Part shown: positions 21,560-34,460 of the stretch, piece by piece
Layout of the letters: each line of letters begins with the position of its first letter
Position numbering within the stretch: the first letter of the stretch is position 1
Assembly: GCF_014196845.1 (NCBI RefSeq)
Contig: NZ_JACIEM010000001.1
Span: 558,001-622,000, forward strand
Reading direction: 5' to 3'
DNA: 64,000 nt
Source of the DNA: Aurantimonas endophytica
Lineage (GTDB): Bacteria; Pseudomonadota; Alphaproteobacteria; Rhizobiales; Rhizobiaceae
Made by a program: the position numbers and the translations under genes
Notes under the pieces: model-generated
What the model saw: the letters and a program-made list of their open reading frames with translations, nothing else
The model's database searches: none
Told to the model about the DNA's origin: nothing

Positions 21560-21611
21560 AGCGGTCCTTCCTGATATTGAATGATATGTTTTGTTGGGAG
21601 ACGGCGAGGGG

Positions 21612-22118
<507 letters not shown>

Positions 22119-22238
22119 CTATCGAATCTATCGTTACCCTGCTGATCGTTCTCTGCCCATACCGGCTACACCGAGCGCGACCGGAAATCACACTGCATGC
22201 ACAACACTTAGGCATAAAGCTGTAATATTAGGCGCCCG

Positions 22239-23774
22239 ATGACCGATAAGTACCTCCATGCCCTGCTGACGCCCCGCGAGATGGGACAAGCCGATCGGTT
22301 GACGATCGAAGGCGGCGTCCCGGGAACGGCTTTGATGGAACGCGCCGGCGCGGCCGTGGCGAAAGCTGCACTCGCCCGATTTGCCGGCGCGCGACGGATC
22401 GCCGTGCTCGCCGGTCCCGGCAACAATGGTGGCGACGCCTACGTCGTCGCGCGGCTGCTCCGGGATGCGGGACGGGACGTGCGACTTTACGGTCTCGTCG
22501 ACCCTTCCGGCCTGTCCGGTGACGCTGCTGCCGCAGCATCGGCATGGCGGGAACCAACCCTTTCACTCGACGGGTTCGAGCCGGAAGATGCCGATCTCGT
22601 GGTCGACGGACTTTTCGGCGCGGGGCTCGCACGTCCGGTCGACGGAGACGCGGCTGTCGCGATTGCCCGCGCGAACGACGTCGCGACGCCGGTTATCGCG
22701 ATCGACCTTCCGTCCGGCGTCTCCGGCGCTTCGGGCGAGGTGCTTGGCGCCTCTGTCCGCGCCGACCTGACGGTGACGTTCTTCCGCCGCAAGCCCGGCC
22801 ATCTGCTGGAGCCGGGGCGCAGCCTTTGCGGCAGCACAATCGTCGCCGATATCGGCATCGAGGAGGCGGTACTCGACCACATCAAGCCGCAAACCTTCGC
22901 CAACGAGCCGTCCTTGTGGCTGGAGGCCTTCGCGAGCCCCGCCGATGCCGGGCATAAATACGATCGCGGCCATGCCGTGGTGTTTTCCGGCGGCCCCAGC
23001 CAGACCGGCGCGGGCCGTCTCTCTGCCCAGGCGGCGCTGCGTGCTGGCGCCGGGCTCGTTACCCTGTTCTCGCCGGCGGCCGCCATGCAGGTCAACGCGT
23101 CGCACCTTACGGCGGTGATGCTGAAGCGCTGCAACGATGACGCCGACCTTGCCTCGCTGATCGAGGACGCCCGCTATAACGCCTTCATCCTCGGCCCCGG
23201 CTTCGGCGTCGGCGAGCGCGCGCGGCTGTTCGCGGCCGCGATCCTCGCGAAGGGCCGGCGCCTGGTGCTGGACGCGGACGCCATCAGCTCATTTCAGGAG
23301 ACGCCGGACTTGCTGTTCGCTACGGCGAAGGAGGCGGCAAGCCGGCACGGGCTGGCGGAGCCCTTGCTCGTGCTGACGCCCCACGAGGGAGAGTTCAAGC
23401 GGCTGTTCCCGGAGATCACCGCTGAAAGCGGCCATTCCAAGCTCGACCGTGCCAGGAACGCCGCCGGGCGCTCCGGCGCGATCGTCGTGTTGAAGGGGCG
23501 GGACACCGTGATTGCCGCGCCCGACGGCCGCGCGACGATCAACGCCAATGGCACGCCGTGGCTCGCCACCGCCGGAACCGGCGACGTCCTCGCCGGCATC
23601 GTCGCCGCGCAGCTGGCGCAGGGCATGCCGAGCTTCGAAGCCGCCTGCGCCGGCGTCTGGATGCACGGGCGGGCAGCAGAGCTGTTCGGGCCGGGCCTGA
23701 TCTCGGAAGACCTGCCGGCGACGCTGCCGAAGGTCCATGCCGAGCTACAGGCGCTGTCCGGCCGGAAAGGCTGA
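22239..23774 (+). CDS. nnr: Bifunctional NAD(P)H-hydrate repair enzyme (epimerase plus dehydratase)
   Basis: A 511-residue fusion that repairs hydrated NADH and NADPH. The N-terminal YjeF domain (residues 1-215, epimerase) has MGQADRLTIEGGVPGTALMERAG and GPGNNGGDAYVVAR. The C-terminal ribokinase-like domain is the ADP- or ATP-dependent dehydratase, with KYDRGHAVVFSGG, PHEGEFKRLFP and ATAGTGDVLAGIVAAQL. Fusion of NnrE and NnrD is usual in bacteria. It is divergent from glnBA across 288 bases and converges with the DUF72 gene, leaving 22 bases between stops. Confidence 0.95.
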   Translation: MTDKYLHALLTPREMGQADRLTIEGGVPGTALMERAGAAVAKAALARFAGARRIAVLAGPGNNGGDAYVVARLLRDAGRDVRLYGLVDPSGLSGDAAAAASAWREPTLSLDGFEPEDADLVVDGLFGAGLARPVDGDAAVAIARANDVATPVIAIDLPSGVSGASGEVLGASVRADLTVTFFRRKPGHLLEPGRSLCGSTIVADIGIEEAVLDHIKPQTFANEPSLWLEAFASPADAGHKYDRGHAVVFSGGPSQTGAGRLSAQAALRAGAGLVTLFSPAAAMQVNASHLTAVMLKRCNDDADLASLIEDARYNAFILGPGFGVGERARLFAAAILAKGRRLVLDADAISSFQETPDLLFATAKEAASRHGLAEPLLVLTPHEGEFKRLFPEITAESGHSKLDRARNAAGRSGAIVVLKGRDTVIAAPDGRATINANGTPWLATAGTGDVLAGIVAAQLAQGMPSFEAACAGVWMHGRAAELFGPGLISEDLPATLPKVHAELQALSGRKG

Positions 23775-23796
23775 GTCTGATGGCGGCGTCGGCAGA

Positions 23797-24606
23797 TCAA
23801 CCGGCGTCCAGGCATTCCTGCAGGGCCATGGCCGCATGCGGCGCCCGCGGCTTGCCGGAGCGGATAAAGTAAAGAAACACGTCGCGCGGCTGCTTCGGCG
23901 GCGCATTATCCGGATCGGCTCGCCGCAGATCCTCCGGTTGGCCGCCGTCCGCCCATTTTCGCGCCCGCGCGGCCCAGCCATCCAGCGCGTCGGCCGGATA
24001 GCCGGTGGGATTGGCCTCGTCGCCCATCTGCAGGCGCGTATAGACGAAGTCCGCCGTCACGTCGGCGATCTGCGGGTAATCCTCGGCCTCGGCGCAGACA
24101 ATGGCGACGCCGGCCTTGCGGCAGATCGCGACCGCCTCGGGACAGGCGAAGCTCTCGTGCCGCGGCTCGACAACGTGGCGCAGCCGCAGATCGCCGGCCT
24201 TTTCGGGAAGCAGATTCACAAAAGCGGCGAAATCGTCGGGATCGAACTGCTTCGTCGCGGCGAACTGCCAGAGGATCGGGCCGAGCCGGTCGCCGAGCTC
24301 GGTGATCCCCGACGTGACGAAACGCTCTATCGACTCGCCGCCTTCCGCCAGCACCTTCCGGTTCACCGCGAAACGCGGTGCTTTCAACGAGAAAACAAAG
24401 TCTTCAGGTGTTTCGCTCGCCCATTTCGCGAAGGTCGCCGGTGACTGGCTGCGGTAGAACGTGCCGTTGACCTCGATCGTCTTCAGCTTCGACGCGGCAT
24501 ATTCGAGCTGGCGCTTCTTCGGCAGATCGCCCGGATAGAAGGTCTCGTTCCACGGCTCGAACGTCCAGCCACCGATGCCTGCGCGGATCGTGCCTGCCTT
24601 GGCCAT
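23797..24606 (-). CDS. DUF72 (YecE) family protein
   Basis: A 269-residue TIM-barrel protein. N-terminal IRAGIGGWTFEPWNETFYP and EVNGTFYRSQSPATFAKWA are hallmarks of the DUF72/YecE family, whose biochemical role is not established; FVYTRLQMG and LYFIRSGKPRAPHAA lie in later conserved strands. Start at the ATG at 24606 with an AAAGGG/GGAAAC region upstream; the earlier part of the same frame overlaps the GST gene on another frame and is not used. Only 20 bases separate it from the upstream GST gene, so they are likely cotranscribed. Confidence 0.88.
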   Translation of the reverse strand: MAKAGTIRAGIGGWTFEPWNETFYPGDLPKKRQLEYAASKLKTIEVNGTFYRSQSPATFAKWASETPEDFVFSLKAPRFAVNRKVLAEGGESIERFVTSGITELGDRLGPILWQFAATKQFDPDDFAAFVNLLPEKAGDLRLRHVVEPRHESFACPEAVAICRKAGVAIVCAEAEDYPQIADVTADFVYTRLQMGDEANPTGYPADALDGWAARARKWADGGQPEDLRRADPDNAPPKQPRDVFLYFIRSGKPRAPHAAMALQECLDAG

Positions 24607-24626
24607 ATTGGTTTCCCTTTGCTCGC

Positions 24627-25253
24627 TCAGGTCGGTGGAATGAAAGGCTGCGAGATCTGTCGGAAGACCGGCAAGGCTTCCATCGCCGCACAATGCGCCG
24701 CAAGCGCCAGGTAGTCTTCCAGTCCCCCCAGTTCCGGATGGGAATCGGCCATGTGACGGATGGATGCCGCCACGGCGATGTCCGCGTGGCCAATGCGGTC
24801 GCCGAACCAGAACGGGCCGTCGCGTCCGGCCCGGTCGGCCTCGAGCGCAGCCAGCGTGCCGCGCATCTGCTGCAGGCACCGCTCCTCCCACACCGGCGAC
24901 GCGGCGTCGTGCAGCCGCTTTTCGTAGAACAGGCTCACGGCCTTGTCGGCCAGTCCGCTCGCGAGAGCCGTCACCTTCAGCGATTGCCGCCGCGCCGGAC
25001 CGGAGCGCGGATGCATTGCCTTCTCGGCGGGTACCAGCGAATCCAGATGATCGAGCATCGTATAGCTGTCGACCAGCACCTCGCCATCGTCGAGGACCAG
25101 CGTCGGCACACGCGTCAGCGGGTTCAACGCGGCAATCTTGTCGGCGTCGCCAAACACCGACCACGGCCGGTGCTCGAACGGGATGTCGTAGAGCGTCAGG
25201 GCGATGCCGACCCGACGCACGAAGGAGGAGTCGTACTGGCCGATGAGGATCAT
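24627..25253 (-). CDS. Glutathione S-transferase family protein
   Basis: A 208-residue two-domain GST. The N-terminal thioredoxin-like domain opens with ILIGQYDSSFVRRVGIALTLY; the Ser-Ser-Phe segment is in the position of the catalytic serine, and NPLTRVPTLVLDDGEVLVDS provides the glutathione-binding cis-Pro and Asp-Ser. The helical C-terminal domain includes PFWFGDRIGHADIAVAASI, the N-capping box of GSTs. Substrate unknown. Start at the ATG at 25253. It follows uvrA by 41 bases on the same strand, so SOS-linked cotranscription with uvrA is possible but not shown. Confidence 0.9.
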   Translation of the reverse strand: MILIGQYDSSFVRRVGIALTLYDIPFEHRPWSVFGDADKIAALNPLTRVPTLVLDDGEVLVDSYTMLDHLDSLVPAEKAMHPRSGPARRQSLKVTALASGLADKAVSLFYEKRLHDAASPVWEERCLQQMRGTLAALEADRAGRDGPFWFGDRIGHADIAVAASIRHMADSHPELGGLEDYLALAAHCAAMEALPVFRQISQPFIPPT

Positions 25254-25294
25254 GCGTCTCTCCGACGATACTGGCGACAGGTCAGGAGCGACGG

Positions 25295-28177
25295 CTACTC
25301 CGCCGCCTCGCGCTTGATGCCCGGTCGCCGCTCCAGCAGTTCCTTCAGGAAGTGGCCGGTGTAGGACCGCTTGACCTTCACCACGTCCTCGGGCGTGCCG
25401 GCGGCGACGATCTCGCCGCCGCCGTCGCCGCCCTCGGGACCGATGTCGACCAGCCAGTCGGCGGTCTTGATGACCTCGAGATTGTGCTCGATCACCACCA
25501 CCGTGTTGCCGCGGTCGACGAGGTCGTGCAGCACCTCGAGCAGCTTGGCGACGTCGTGGAAATGCAGGCCGGTGGTCGGCTCGTCGAGGATGTAGAGCGT
25601 GCGGCCGGTGGCCTTGCGCGACAGTTCCTTGGCGAGCTTTACGCGCTGCGCCTCGCCGCCCGAGAGCGTCGTCGCCTGCTGGCCGACCTTGATGTAGCCG
25701 AGCCCGACCTCCTTGAGCGTCGCCAGCTTGTCGCGCACCACCGGCACCGCGGCGAAAAAGTCGACGCCTTCCTCGACCGTCATGTCGAGCACATCGGCGA
25801 TCGACTTCTCCTTGAAGGTGACCTCCAGCGTCTCGCGGTTGTAGCGCTTGCCGTGGCAGACGTCGCAGGTGACATAGACGTCCGGCAGGAAGTGCATCTC
25901 GATCTTGATGACGCCGTCGCCCTGGCACGCCTCGCAGCGCCCGCCCTTGACGTTGAAGGAGAAGCGGCCGGGCTGGTAGCCCCGCGCCTTTGCCTCGGGC
26001 AGGCCCGCGAACCAGTCGCGGATCGGCGTGAAGGCGCCCGTGTAGGTCGCGGGGTTCGAGCGCGGCGTCCGGCCGATCGGCGACTGGTCGATGTCGATGA
26101 CCTTATCGAGCAGTTCCAGCCCCTCGACCTGGTCGTGCTCGGCCGGCACGTCACGAGCGTTGGAAATCCGCCGCGCCGCGGCCTTGTAGAGCGTCTCGAT
26201 CAGGAAGGTCGACTTGCCGCCGCCGGAGACGCCGGTGACGCAGGAGAACAGGCCGAGCGGAATCTCGGCCGTGACGTTCTTCAGATTGTTGCCGCGTGCA
26301 CCGACGACCTTGAGCCGCTTGCCCTTCTGCGGCTTGCGCCTTTTGGCTGGCACCGGCACGCCGAGATCGCCCGACAGGTACCGGCCGGTGAGCGAGCGCG
26401 GATGCGCCATGATCTCCGCCGGCGTGCCGGCGGCGATGACCTCGCCGCCATGGATGCCGGCAGCGGGACCGATGTCGACGACGTAGTCGGCGGCGAGGAT
26501 GGCGTCCTCGTCGTGCTCGACGACGATCACCGTGTTGCCGATGTCGCGCAGGTGCTTCAGCGTCACCAGCAGTCGCTCGTTGTCGCGCTGGTGCAGGCCG
26601 ATGGACGGCTCGTCGAGAACGTAGAGGACGCCGGTCAGGCCGGAGCCGATCTGCGAGGCGAGGCGGATGCGCTGGCTCTCGCCGCCGGACAGCGTCCCTG
26701 CCGCGCGCGACAGCGTCAGATATTCCAGCCCCACGTCGTCGAGGAAGCGCAGCCGCTCGCGGATCTCCTTGAGGATCCGGACGGCGATCTCGTTCTGCTT
26801 GGCGTTGAGCTGTTCCGGCAGCGCCTCGAACCATTCGCGGGCCGCGCGGATCGACAGTTCCGTCGTCTCGCCGATATGCCGACCCGCGATCTTCACCGCC
26901 AGCGCCTCGGGCTTCAGCCGGTAGCCGGCGCAGGCGGGGCAGGGCGTCGCCGACATGTAGCGCTCGATCTCCTCGCGCATCCAAGCCGAGTCGGTCTCCT
27001 TCCAGCGGCGCGCCAGATTGGTGACGACACCCTCGAAGGCCTTGGTCGTCTTGTAGGAGCGCAGCCCGTCATTATAGCGGAACTCGATCTTCTCGCGGCC
27101 GGTGCCGTTGAGGATCGCCGTCTGTGCGGCTTCCGGCAGCTCGCTCCAGCGATCGGTCTGCTTGAACCCGTAGACGCGGCCAAGCGCGTCCAGCGTCTGG
27201 CCGTAATAAGGTGAGCTCGATTTCGCCCAGGGGGCGATGGCGCCGCCCTTCAGCGTCAGCGCGTCGTTCGGCACCACCAGCTTCGGATCGACGGCCTGCT
27301 GCGACCCCAGCCCGTCGCAGCGCGGGCAGGCGCCGAACGGGTTGTTGAAGGAAAAGAGCCGCGGTTCGATCTCGGGGATGGTGAAGCCGGAGACCGGGCA
27401 GGCGAATTTCTCGGAGAACACCAGCTGCCGCGGCTTGCCGTTCTCGTCGAGCCCGTCGGCATATTCCGCGACGGCGAGGCCGTCGGCGAGGCCCAGCGCC
27501 GTCTCGATCGAATCCGCCAGCCGCGCCGACAGATCGGCCCGCACGACGATGCGGTCGACGACCACGTCGATGTCGTGCTTGTATTTCTTGTCGAGCGCCG
27601 GGGCCTCGGCGATGTCGTGGAACTCGCCGTCGATCCGAACCCGCTGGAAGCCCTTCTTCTGCAGCTCCGCCAGTTCCTTGCGGTACTCGCCCTTGCGGCC
27701 GCGGATCATCGGCGCGAGCAGATAGAGGCGCGTGCCTTCCTCCAGCTCCAGCACTCGGTCGACCATCTGGCTGACCGTCTGGCTCTCGATCGGCAGGCCG
27801 GTCGCCGGCGAATAGGGGATGCCGACGCGCGCGAACAGCAGGCGCAGATAGTCGTAGATCTCGGTGACGGTGCCGACGGTCGAGCGCGGGTTCTTCGACG
27901 TCGTCTTCTGCTCGATGGAGATGGCGGGCGACAGGCCGTCGATCTGGTCGACGTCCGGCTTCTGCATCATCTCCAGGAACTGCCGCGCATAGGCCGACAG
28001 GCTCTCGACGTAACGGCGCTGCCCCTCGGCATAGATCGTGTCGAACGCCAGCGATGACTTGCCCGAGCCGGACAGGCCGGTCATGACGATCAGCCTGTCG
28101 CGCGGCAGGTCGAGATCGACATTCTTGAGATTGTGCTCGCGGGCGCCGCGAATGGAGATCGTCTTCAATTCGGCCAT
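25295..28177 (-). CDS. uvrA: Excinuclease ABC subunit A
   Basis: A 960-residue damage-recognition ATPase of nucleotide excision repair. Two ABC ATPase units: Walker [10 protein letters not shown] (34-42) and GVSGGGKST, signature motifs [12 protein letters not shown] and [12 protein letters not shown], and [11 protein letters not shown] / [11 protein letters not shown]. The second zinc module is intact (CEAC ... CDVC). The first reads ACPVSGF before CPRC, so one of the four usual cysteines is serine. The intergenic region to ssb carries a LexA box at 28275-28289, placing uvrA under SOS control. Start ATG at 28177. Confidence 0.97.
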   Translation of the reverse strand: MAELKTISIRGAREHNLKNVDLDLPRDRLIVMTGLSGSGKSSLAFDTIYAEGQRRYVESLSAYARQFLEMMQKPDVDQIDGLSPAISIEQKTTSKNPRSTVGTVTEIYDYLRLLFARVGIPYSPATGLPIESQTVSQMVDRVLELEEGTRLYLLAPMIRGRKGEYRKELAELQKKGFQRVRIDGEFHDIAEAPALDKKYKHDIDVVVDRIVVRADLSARLADSIETALGLADGLAVAEYADGLDENGKPRQLVFSEKFACPVSGFTIPEIEPRLFSFNNPFGACPRCDGLGSQQAVDPKLVVPNDALTLKGGAIAPWAKSSSPYYGQTLDALGRVYGFKQTDRWSELPEAAQTAILNGTGREKIEFRYNDGLRSYKTTKAFEGVVTNLARRWKETDSAWMREEIERYMSATPCPACAGYRLKPEALAVKIAGRHIGETTELSIRAAREWFEALPEQLNAKQNEIAVRILKEIRERLRFLDDVGLEYLTLSRAAGTLSGGESQRIRLASQIGSGLTGVLYVLDEPSIGLHQRDNERLLVTLKHLRDIGNTVIVVEHDEDAILAADYVVDIGPAAGIHGGEVIAAGTPAEIMAHPRSLTGRYLSGDLGVPVPAKRRKPQKGKRLKVVGARGNNLKNVTAEIPLGLFSCVTGVSGGGKSTFLIETLYKAAARRISNARDVPAEHDQVEGLELLDKVIDIDQSPIGRTPRSNPATYTGAFTPIRDWFAGLPEAKARGYQPGRFSFNVKGGRCEACQGDGVIKIEMHFLPDVYVTCDVCHGKRYNRETLEVTFKEKSIADVLDMTVEEGVDFFAAVPVVRDKLATLKEVGLGYIKVGQQATTLSGGEAQRVKLAKELSRKATGRTLYILDEPTTGLHFHDVAKLLEVLHDLVDRGNTVVVIEHNLEVIKTADWLVDIGPEGGDGGGEIVAAGTPEDVVKVKRSYTGHFLKELLERRPGIKREAAE

Positions 28178-28274
28178 GAAGCGCTCGGCAGTCCTTGTCG
28201 TGGGAAGACGCGGTTATCTATGTCTTCCCGATCGCAGTTCCAAGCGGCCGCGTCGATTCGGCTCGCGCTTGCAT

Positions 28275-28289
28275 GTTCCTATTTTGTTC
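28275..28289. promoter_or_regulatory. LexA (SOS) box between uvrA and ssb
   Basis: GTTC-CTATTTT-GTTC fits exactly the alphaproteobacterial LexA consensus GTTC-N7-GTTC, a direct repeat unlike the CTG-N10-CAG palindrome of gammaproteobacteria. It lies 98 bases upstream of uvrA and 170 bases upstream of ssb, in the only region where one operator can serve both divergent genes. Both are classical SOS genes. Confidence 0.88.
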
Positions 28290-28458
28290 TATATCGTCCC
28301 GTGTCGTTTCACAAGGCGGGCGACGATGTCCTTGGGCGGCAGGGTCCGGCGCTCGCAGAAAACTACCGCTGGATAAGCCGCTCGGGGTCCAGCCTGCGGT
28401 TTCGCCGGGAGAGCGGGTCCGGTATGGTCGCCGCCGTCAGAAAAGTTTGGAGTTCCTC

Positions 28459-28989
28459 ATGGCAGGCAGCGTGAACAAGGTCATCCTGGTCGGCAATCTC
28501 GGAGCCGATCCGGAAGTGCGCCGCCTCACCTCGGGCGACGCGGTGGTCAACATGCGGATTGCTACGTCCGAGATGTGGCGCGATCGCCAGTCGGGCGAGC
28601 GGCGTGAACGCACCGAGTGGCACAACGTGGTGATCTTCAACGAGAATCTCGTGAAGGTCGCCGAGCAGTACCTGAAGAAGGGCGCCAAGGTTTACATCGA
28701 GGGCGCGCTTCAGACCCGGAGCTGGGAGGACCAGACCGGCCAGAAGCGCTATACGACCGAGGTGGTGCTGCAGAAGTTCCGCGGCGAGTTGCAGATGCTG
28801 GACGGTCGCGGCGAAGGCGGCGGTGGCGGCTCGGGTGGTTCCGGCGGCGGCTACGAAGGCGGCGGTGGTGGCGGCTCGCGCGGCGGTGGCAGCAGCGGCC
28901 CGAGCGGCGGCGCATCCGGCGGTGGCGATCGTGGCGGCTACGGCGGCGGTGGATCCTCCCGCGATCTCGACGACGAGATCCCGTTCTGA
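28459..28989 (+). CDS. ssb: Single-stranded DNA-binding protein
   Basis: A 176-residue SSB. The OB-fold covers residues 1-112 ([58 protein letters not shown]). A long glycine/serine linker (about 118-165, many GGGG and GGSGG units) connects to the conserved acidic tip DLDDEIPF, which recruits repair and replication proteins. The ATG at 28459 gives the normal N-terminus; upstream in-frame codons are not homologous. A hairpin of about 10 bp at 29037-29060 follows the gene but lacks a T-run. Confidence 0.98.
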   Translation: MAGSVNKVILVGNLGADPEVRRLTSGDAVVNMRIATSEMWRDRQSGERRERTEWHNVVIFNENLVKVAEQYLKKGAKVYIEGALQTRSWEDQTGQKRYTTEVVLQKFRGELQMLDGRGEGGGGGSGGSGGGYEGGGGGGSRGGGSSGPSGGASGGGDRGGYGGGGSSRDLDDEIPF

Positions 28990-29093
28990 GGCCTGCCGAC
29001 CGCACTCGGGTCGATATATAAAGCGGATCGCAGGGGCGGGCGGCGCGGAAGCGCCGCTCGCCTCATGCGTTTACGAAAGCCCTGGCCCGGCCA

Positions 29094-29756
29094 TCAGAGC
29101 GTAGCAGCGCGGCTCGAGACCATCAGCAGCGCCGCACCATCGGCCACGAACTGCACCGCCAGCGCGGCAAGCAGGACGCCTAGCAGCCGGGAGATCACCG
29201 CCCGGCCGGTGACGCCGAGGAACCGGTCGATCCGGTCGGCGACGGCAAGGAAGCCGAAGGTGATGACCATCGTGACGAACAGGATGGCCACGAGGCCAGC
29301 CCGGCCCGTCACCGTCGGCAGGTTGCCGGACAGGAGGATCACCGCCGAGATCGCGCCCGGCCCGGCGATCAGGGGGATCGCCAGCGGAAATGCCGCGACG
29401 TCGGCCACCTCCGGATCATCGACCGCACGGTCGGCGCTGCGCTGGTGGCGCTCCTGGCGGCGCTCGAAGACCAGCTCGAAGCCGATCCAAAACAGGAACA
29501 GCCCGCCGGCGACGCGGAACGCTCCAAGCGTGATGCCGAGGCCCTCCAGCAAGGCCGTGCCGGCCAGCGCGAAGAGGACGAGGATGACGAAGGCGATGAC
29601 GCAGGCGCGCACGGCGATCGAGCGGCGCTCCACCGCGTTGGCATCGGGCGTCACGGCCAGGAACAGCGGCACCAGCCCGAGCGGGTCGATGATCACGAAG
29701 ATCGTCACGAAGCCGCTGAGGAGGATGTCGACCATGCGCACTCGCGAGAAAGCCAC
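29094..29756 (-). CDS. MarC/YchE family inner-membrane protein
   Basis: A 220-residue protein with six predicted membrane segments. FVTIFVIIDPLGLVPLFLAVT at the N-terminus and FPLAIPLIAGPGAISAVILL are the family motifs. The family was once linked to multiple antibiotic resistance, but that role was not supported in E. coli; transport substrate is unknown. It is convergent with ssb and divergent from gyrA. The gap to gyrA (245 bases) carries the gyrA promoter. Confidence 0.9.
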   Translation of the reverse strand: MAFSRVRMVDILLSGFVTIFVIIDPLGLVPLFLAVTPDANAVERRSIAVRACVIAFVILVLFALAGTALLEGLGITLGAFRVAGGLFLFWIGFELVFERRQERHQRSADRAVDDPEVADVAAFPLAIPLIAGPGAISAVILLSGNLPTVTGRAGLVAILFVTMVITFGFLAVADRIDRFLGVTGRAVISRLLGVLLAALAVQFVADGAALLMVSSRAATL

Positions 29757-29936
29757 TGGAGCTTCTGCGTAGCAGTTGCCGATGCGGGGTCAACCTCGCC
29801 CTGCGGAAGCCGGCATTCCGGCCGATTCGGCAAGCGAGGACGGGCATTGCGGAGAGGTCCGCACGGGTTTCTTTTCGGCCGGTTGCAAGGAATTGAAAAG
29901 ACTGACGAAAAACCCCATCTGAAAAGCCTCGCCGAT

Positions 29937-29966
29937 TTGCACCCTTGATGCCATCCGCGCTATAGC
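29937..29966 (+). promoter_or_regulatory. Candidate sigma70-type promoter of gyrA
   Basis: TTGCAC (-35, three bases short of the ideal TTGACA spacing of residues but strong in alphaproteobacteria) and TATAGC (-10) are separated by 18 bases. The predicted start near 29973 leaves a leader of about 30 bases before the TTG start codon of gyrA. No other pair in 29757-30001 was as good. Confidence 0.5.
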
Positions 29967-30001
29967 GGGGCAGCGATTTCCGAGCCCTTCAGGACGAATT
30001 C

Positions 30002-32827
<2,826 letters not shown>

Positions 32828-32833
32828 AAAGAG

Positions 32834-32867
32834 AAAAGGCCGCCCCGCATATGCTGGGTGGCCTTTT
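32834..32867 (+). terminator. Intrinsic terminator of gyrA
   Basis: AAAAGGCCGCCC pairs with GGGTGGCCTTTT (one G-T pair) around a 10-base AT-containing loop, starting 7 bases after the gyrA stop and ending in four T. It is a classical intrinsic terminator and could also act on the minus strand. Confidence 0.9.
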
Positions 32868-32968
32868 GGTATCGAGGTAAATGGCGGTCCAGCTTCGCGA
32901 ACAGTCGGCTGGCTGTCGGCTCCACTCGTCTCCTTCGTCGCCAGCGCAAAGGCCGCGACGAAACGCGA

Positions 32969-33097
32969 TCAGCGCATCAGGCGCGAGCGGTTCGCCGTGA
33001 CTTTGACGCGGGCGCGCTGCGACTCGTTGTGGAGGGTGACAACCGTAGCCGTGACGAGCGTGACGACCATGGCCAGCGAGAGTGCGAAGACGAGCAT
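32969..33097 (-). CDS. Small single-span membrane protein, 42 residues, unknown function
   Basis: A short frame on the minus strand between gyrA and coaD. It encodes one hydrophobic helix (LVFALSLAMVVTLVTATVV, residues 2-20) followed by a basic, Arg-rich cytosolic-looking tail (SQRARVKVTANRSRLMR). A GGAGA Shine-Dalgarno lies 7 bases before the ATG at 33097, which is much better than expected by chance in this GC-rich DNA. No homology is recognised. Topology follows the positive-inside rule with the tail inside. It fills an otherwise empty 435-base gap. Coding nature is inferred from the ribosome site and helix-plus-basic-tail composition. Confidence 0.55.
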   Translation of the reverse strand: MLVFALSLAMVVTLVTATVVTLHNESQRARVKVTANRSRLMR

Positions 33098-33262
33098 ATG
33101 GAATTCTCCATCAATTCGGCTGAATAACTGCCGGAGTCTGATTTTGTTCCACCTTGCCTGGTGCGGCCGTAACGCAGCATGAAGTCGGTGGTCATGAGGC
33201 GTTCAGCTCCGCTGCGATGGCCGGGAATTGCTTCCGGGACCCCGAAAGAGTAGGCGGATCGG

Positions 33263-33733
33263 ATGAAGCGCGCGTTCTATCCGGGATCTTTCGATCCGAT
33301 TACCAATGGCCACATCGACATCCTCCGTCAGGCGAGGGCGGTGTTCGACGAAGTCGTCGTCGGCATTGGCATCCACCCCGGCAAGAAGCCGATGTTCGAC
33401 TTCGACGAGCGGGCGGCGCTGATCGCCGATTGTCTCGAGACGCCGGTCGAGGTGCTCTCATTCGACGGGCTGGTGGTCGACGCCGCCGCCAGGGCCGGCG
33501 CCGTCGCTCTCGTCAGGGGCCTGCGGGATGGCTCCGACCTCGACTACGAGATGCAGATGGCGGGCATGAACGGGGCGATGCGCCCCGAGATCGTCACCGT
33601 CTTCTTTCCCGCGTCTCCGGCCACGAGGCCCATAACCGCCACATTGGTTCGCCAGATCGCCGTCATGGGTGGCGACGTCTCATCGTTCGTGCCTGCCAAC
33701 GTCGCGCAAGCGATCCGAAGGAAAGTCGCCTGA
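33263..33733 (+). CDS. coaD: Phosphopantetheine adenylyltransferase
   Basis: A 156-residue nucleotidyltransferase that makes dephospho-CoA, the fourth step of CoA synthesis. The nucleotidyltransferase motif [10 protein letters not shown] spans residues 8-17; [20 protein letters not shown] and the late SSFVP segment are also characteristic. Hexameric, cytosolic enzyme by family. It starts the group coaD-ppi-ppi-queA-tgt, a conserved order in Hyphomicrobiales. The ATG at 33263 gives the standard N-terminus [12 protein letters not shown]. Confidence 0.98.
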   Translation: MKRAFYPGSFDPITNGHIDILRQARAVFDEVVVGIGIHPGKKPMFDFDERAALIADCLETPVEVLSFDGLVVDAAARAGAVALVRGLRDGSDLDYEMQMAGMNGAMRPEIVTVFFPASPATRPITATLVRQIAVMGGDVSSFVPANVAQAIRRKVA

Positions 33734-33772
33734 CGCGAGATGCGCGGGCGCAAGGTCTGGGATGGAAACCAC

Positions 33773-34327
33773 ATGAAATTATTCGCAACGCTCGGCCTCG
33801 CTGCCGCGATGACCGCAGCGGCCTTTGCCGGCCCCGCCGCCGCGCAGGCATCGGATCCCGAGAACACGCTGGTGATCACCACCGCTTCAGGCGACATCAC
33901 CGTCCAGCTGCGGCCGGATCTCGCCCCCAAGCATGTCGAGCGGATCAAGGCGCTGGCAGGCGACGGCTTCTATGACGGCCTGGTGTTCCACCGCGTCATC
34001 GACGGCTTCATGGCGCAGACCGGCGATCCGACCGGCACCGGCATGGGCGGTTCCGACATGCCGGACCTCGAGGCGGAATTCTCCGACGAGACCTTCGATC
34101 GCGGCACGCTCGGCATGGCGCGTTCGCAGGATCCGAACTCCGCCAATTCGCAGTTCTTCATCATGCTCGCCGATGGCGACTTCCTCGACGGCCAGTACAC
34201 GATCGTCGGCGACGTCGTCGAAGGCATGGAAAATGTCGATAAGATCAAGAAGGGCGACGCGGCCCAGAACGGCACCGTCGAGGACCCCGACAAGATGGTG
34301 AAGGTCCGTCTCGCCGGCCAGGAATAG
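33773..34327 (+). CDS. Periplasmic cyclophilin-type peptidyl-prolyl isomerase
   Basis: 184 residues with an N-terminal signal peptide (MKLFATLGLAAAMTAAAFAG, cleavage after AAAQA), then a compact bacterial cyclophilin domain: [25 protein letters not shown] with the catalytic Arg in [21 protein letters not shown], and DGQYTIVGDVVEGMENVD. It accelerates proline isomerisation of exported proteins. The start at 33773 is used because it begins the signal peptide. It is followed 133 bases later by a cytosolic paralogue with which it shares an identical 44-base run. Confidence 0.94.
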   Translation: MKLFATLGLAAAMTAAAFAGPAAAQASDPENTLVITTASGDITVQLRPDLAPKHVERIKALAGDGFYDGLVFHRVIDGFMAQTGDPTGTGMGGSDMPDLEAEFSDETFDRGTLGMARSQDPNSANSQFFIMLADGDFLDGQYTIVGDVVEGMENVDKIKKGDAAQNGTVEDPDKMVKVRLAGQE

Positions 34328-34460
34328 CAGCCGCCAGGACGGCCAGGCCCGCATTGGGGGTTGTCGGAGGCGGCAAATTCCCCCAAGGAAGGGCCCATAT
34401 TGCGCCTCGCGTGTCTCGCGGGGCGCTTCGGCATGGAGCCGATCTTCCAAGGAGAACAAG

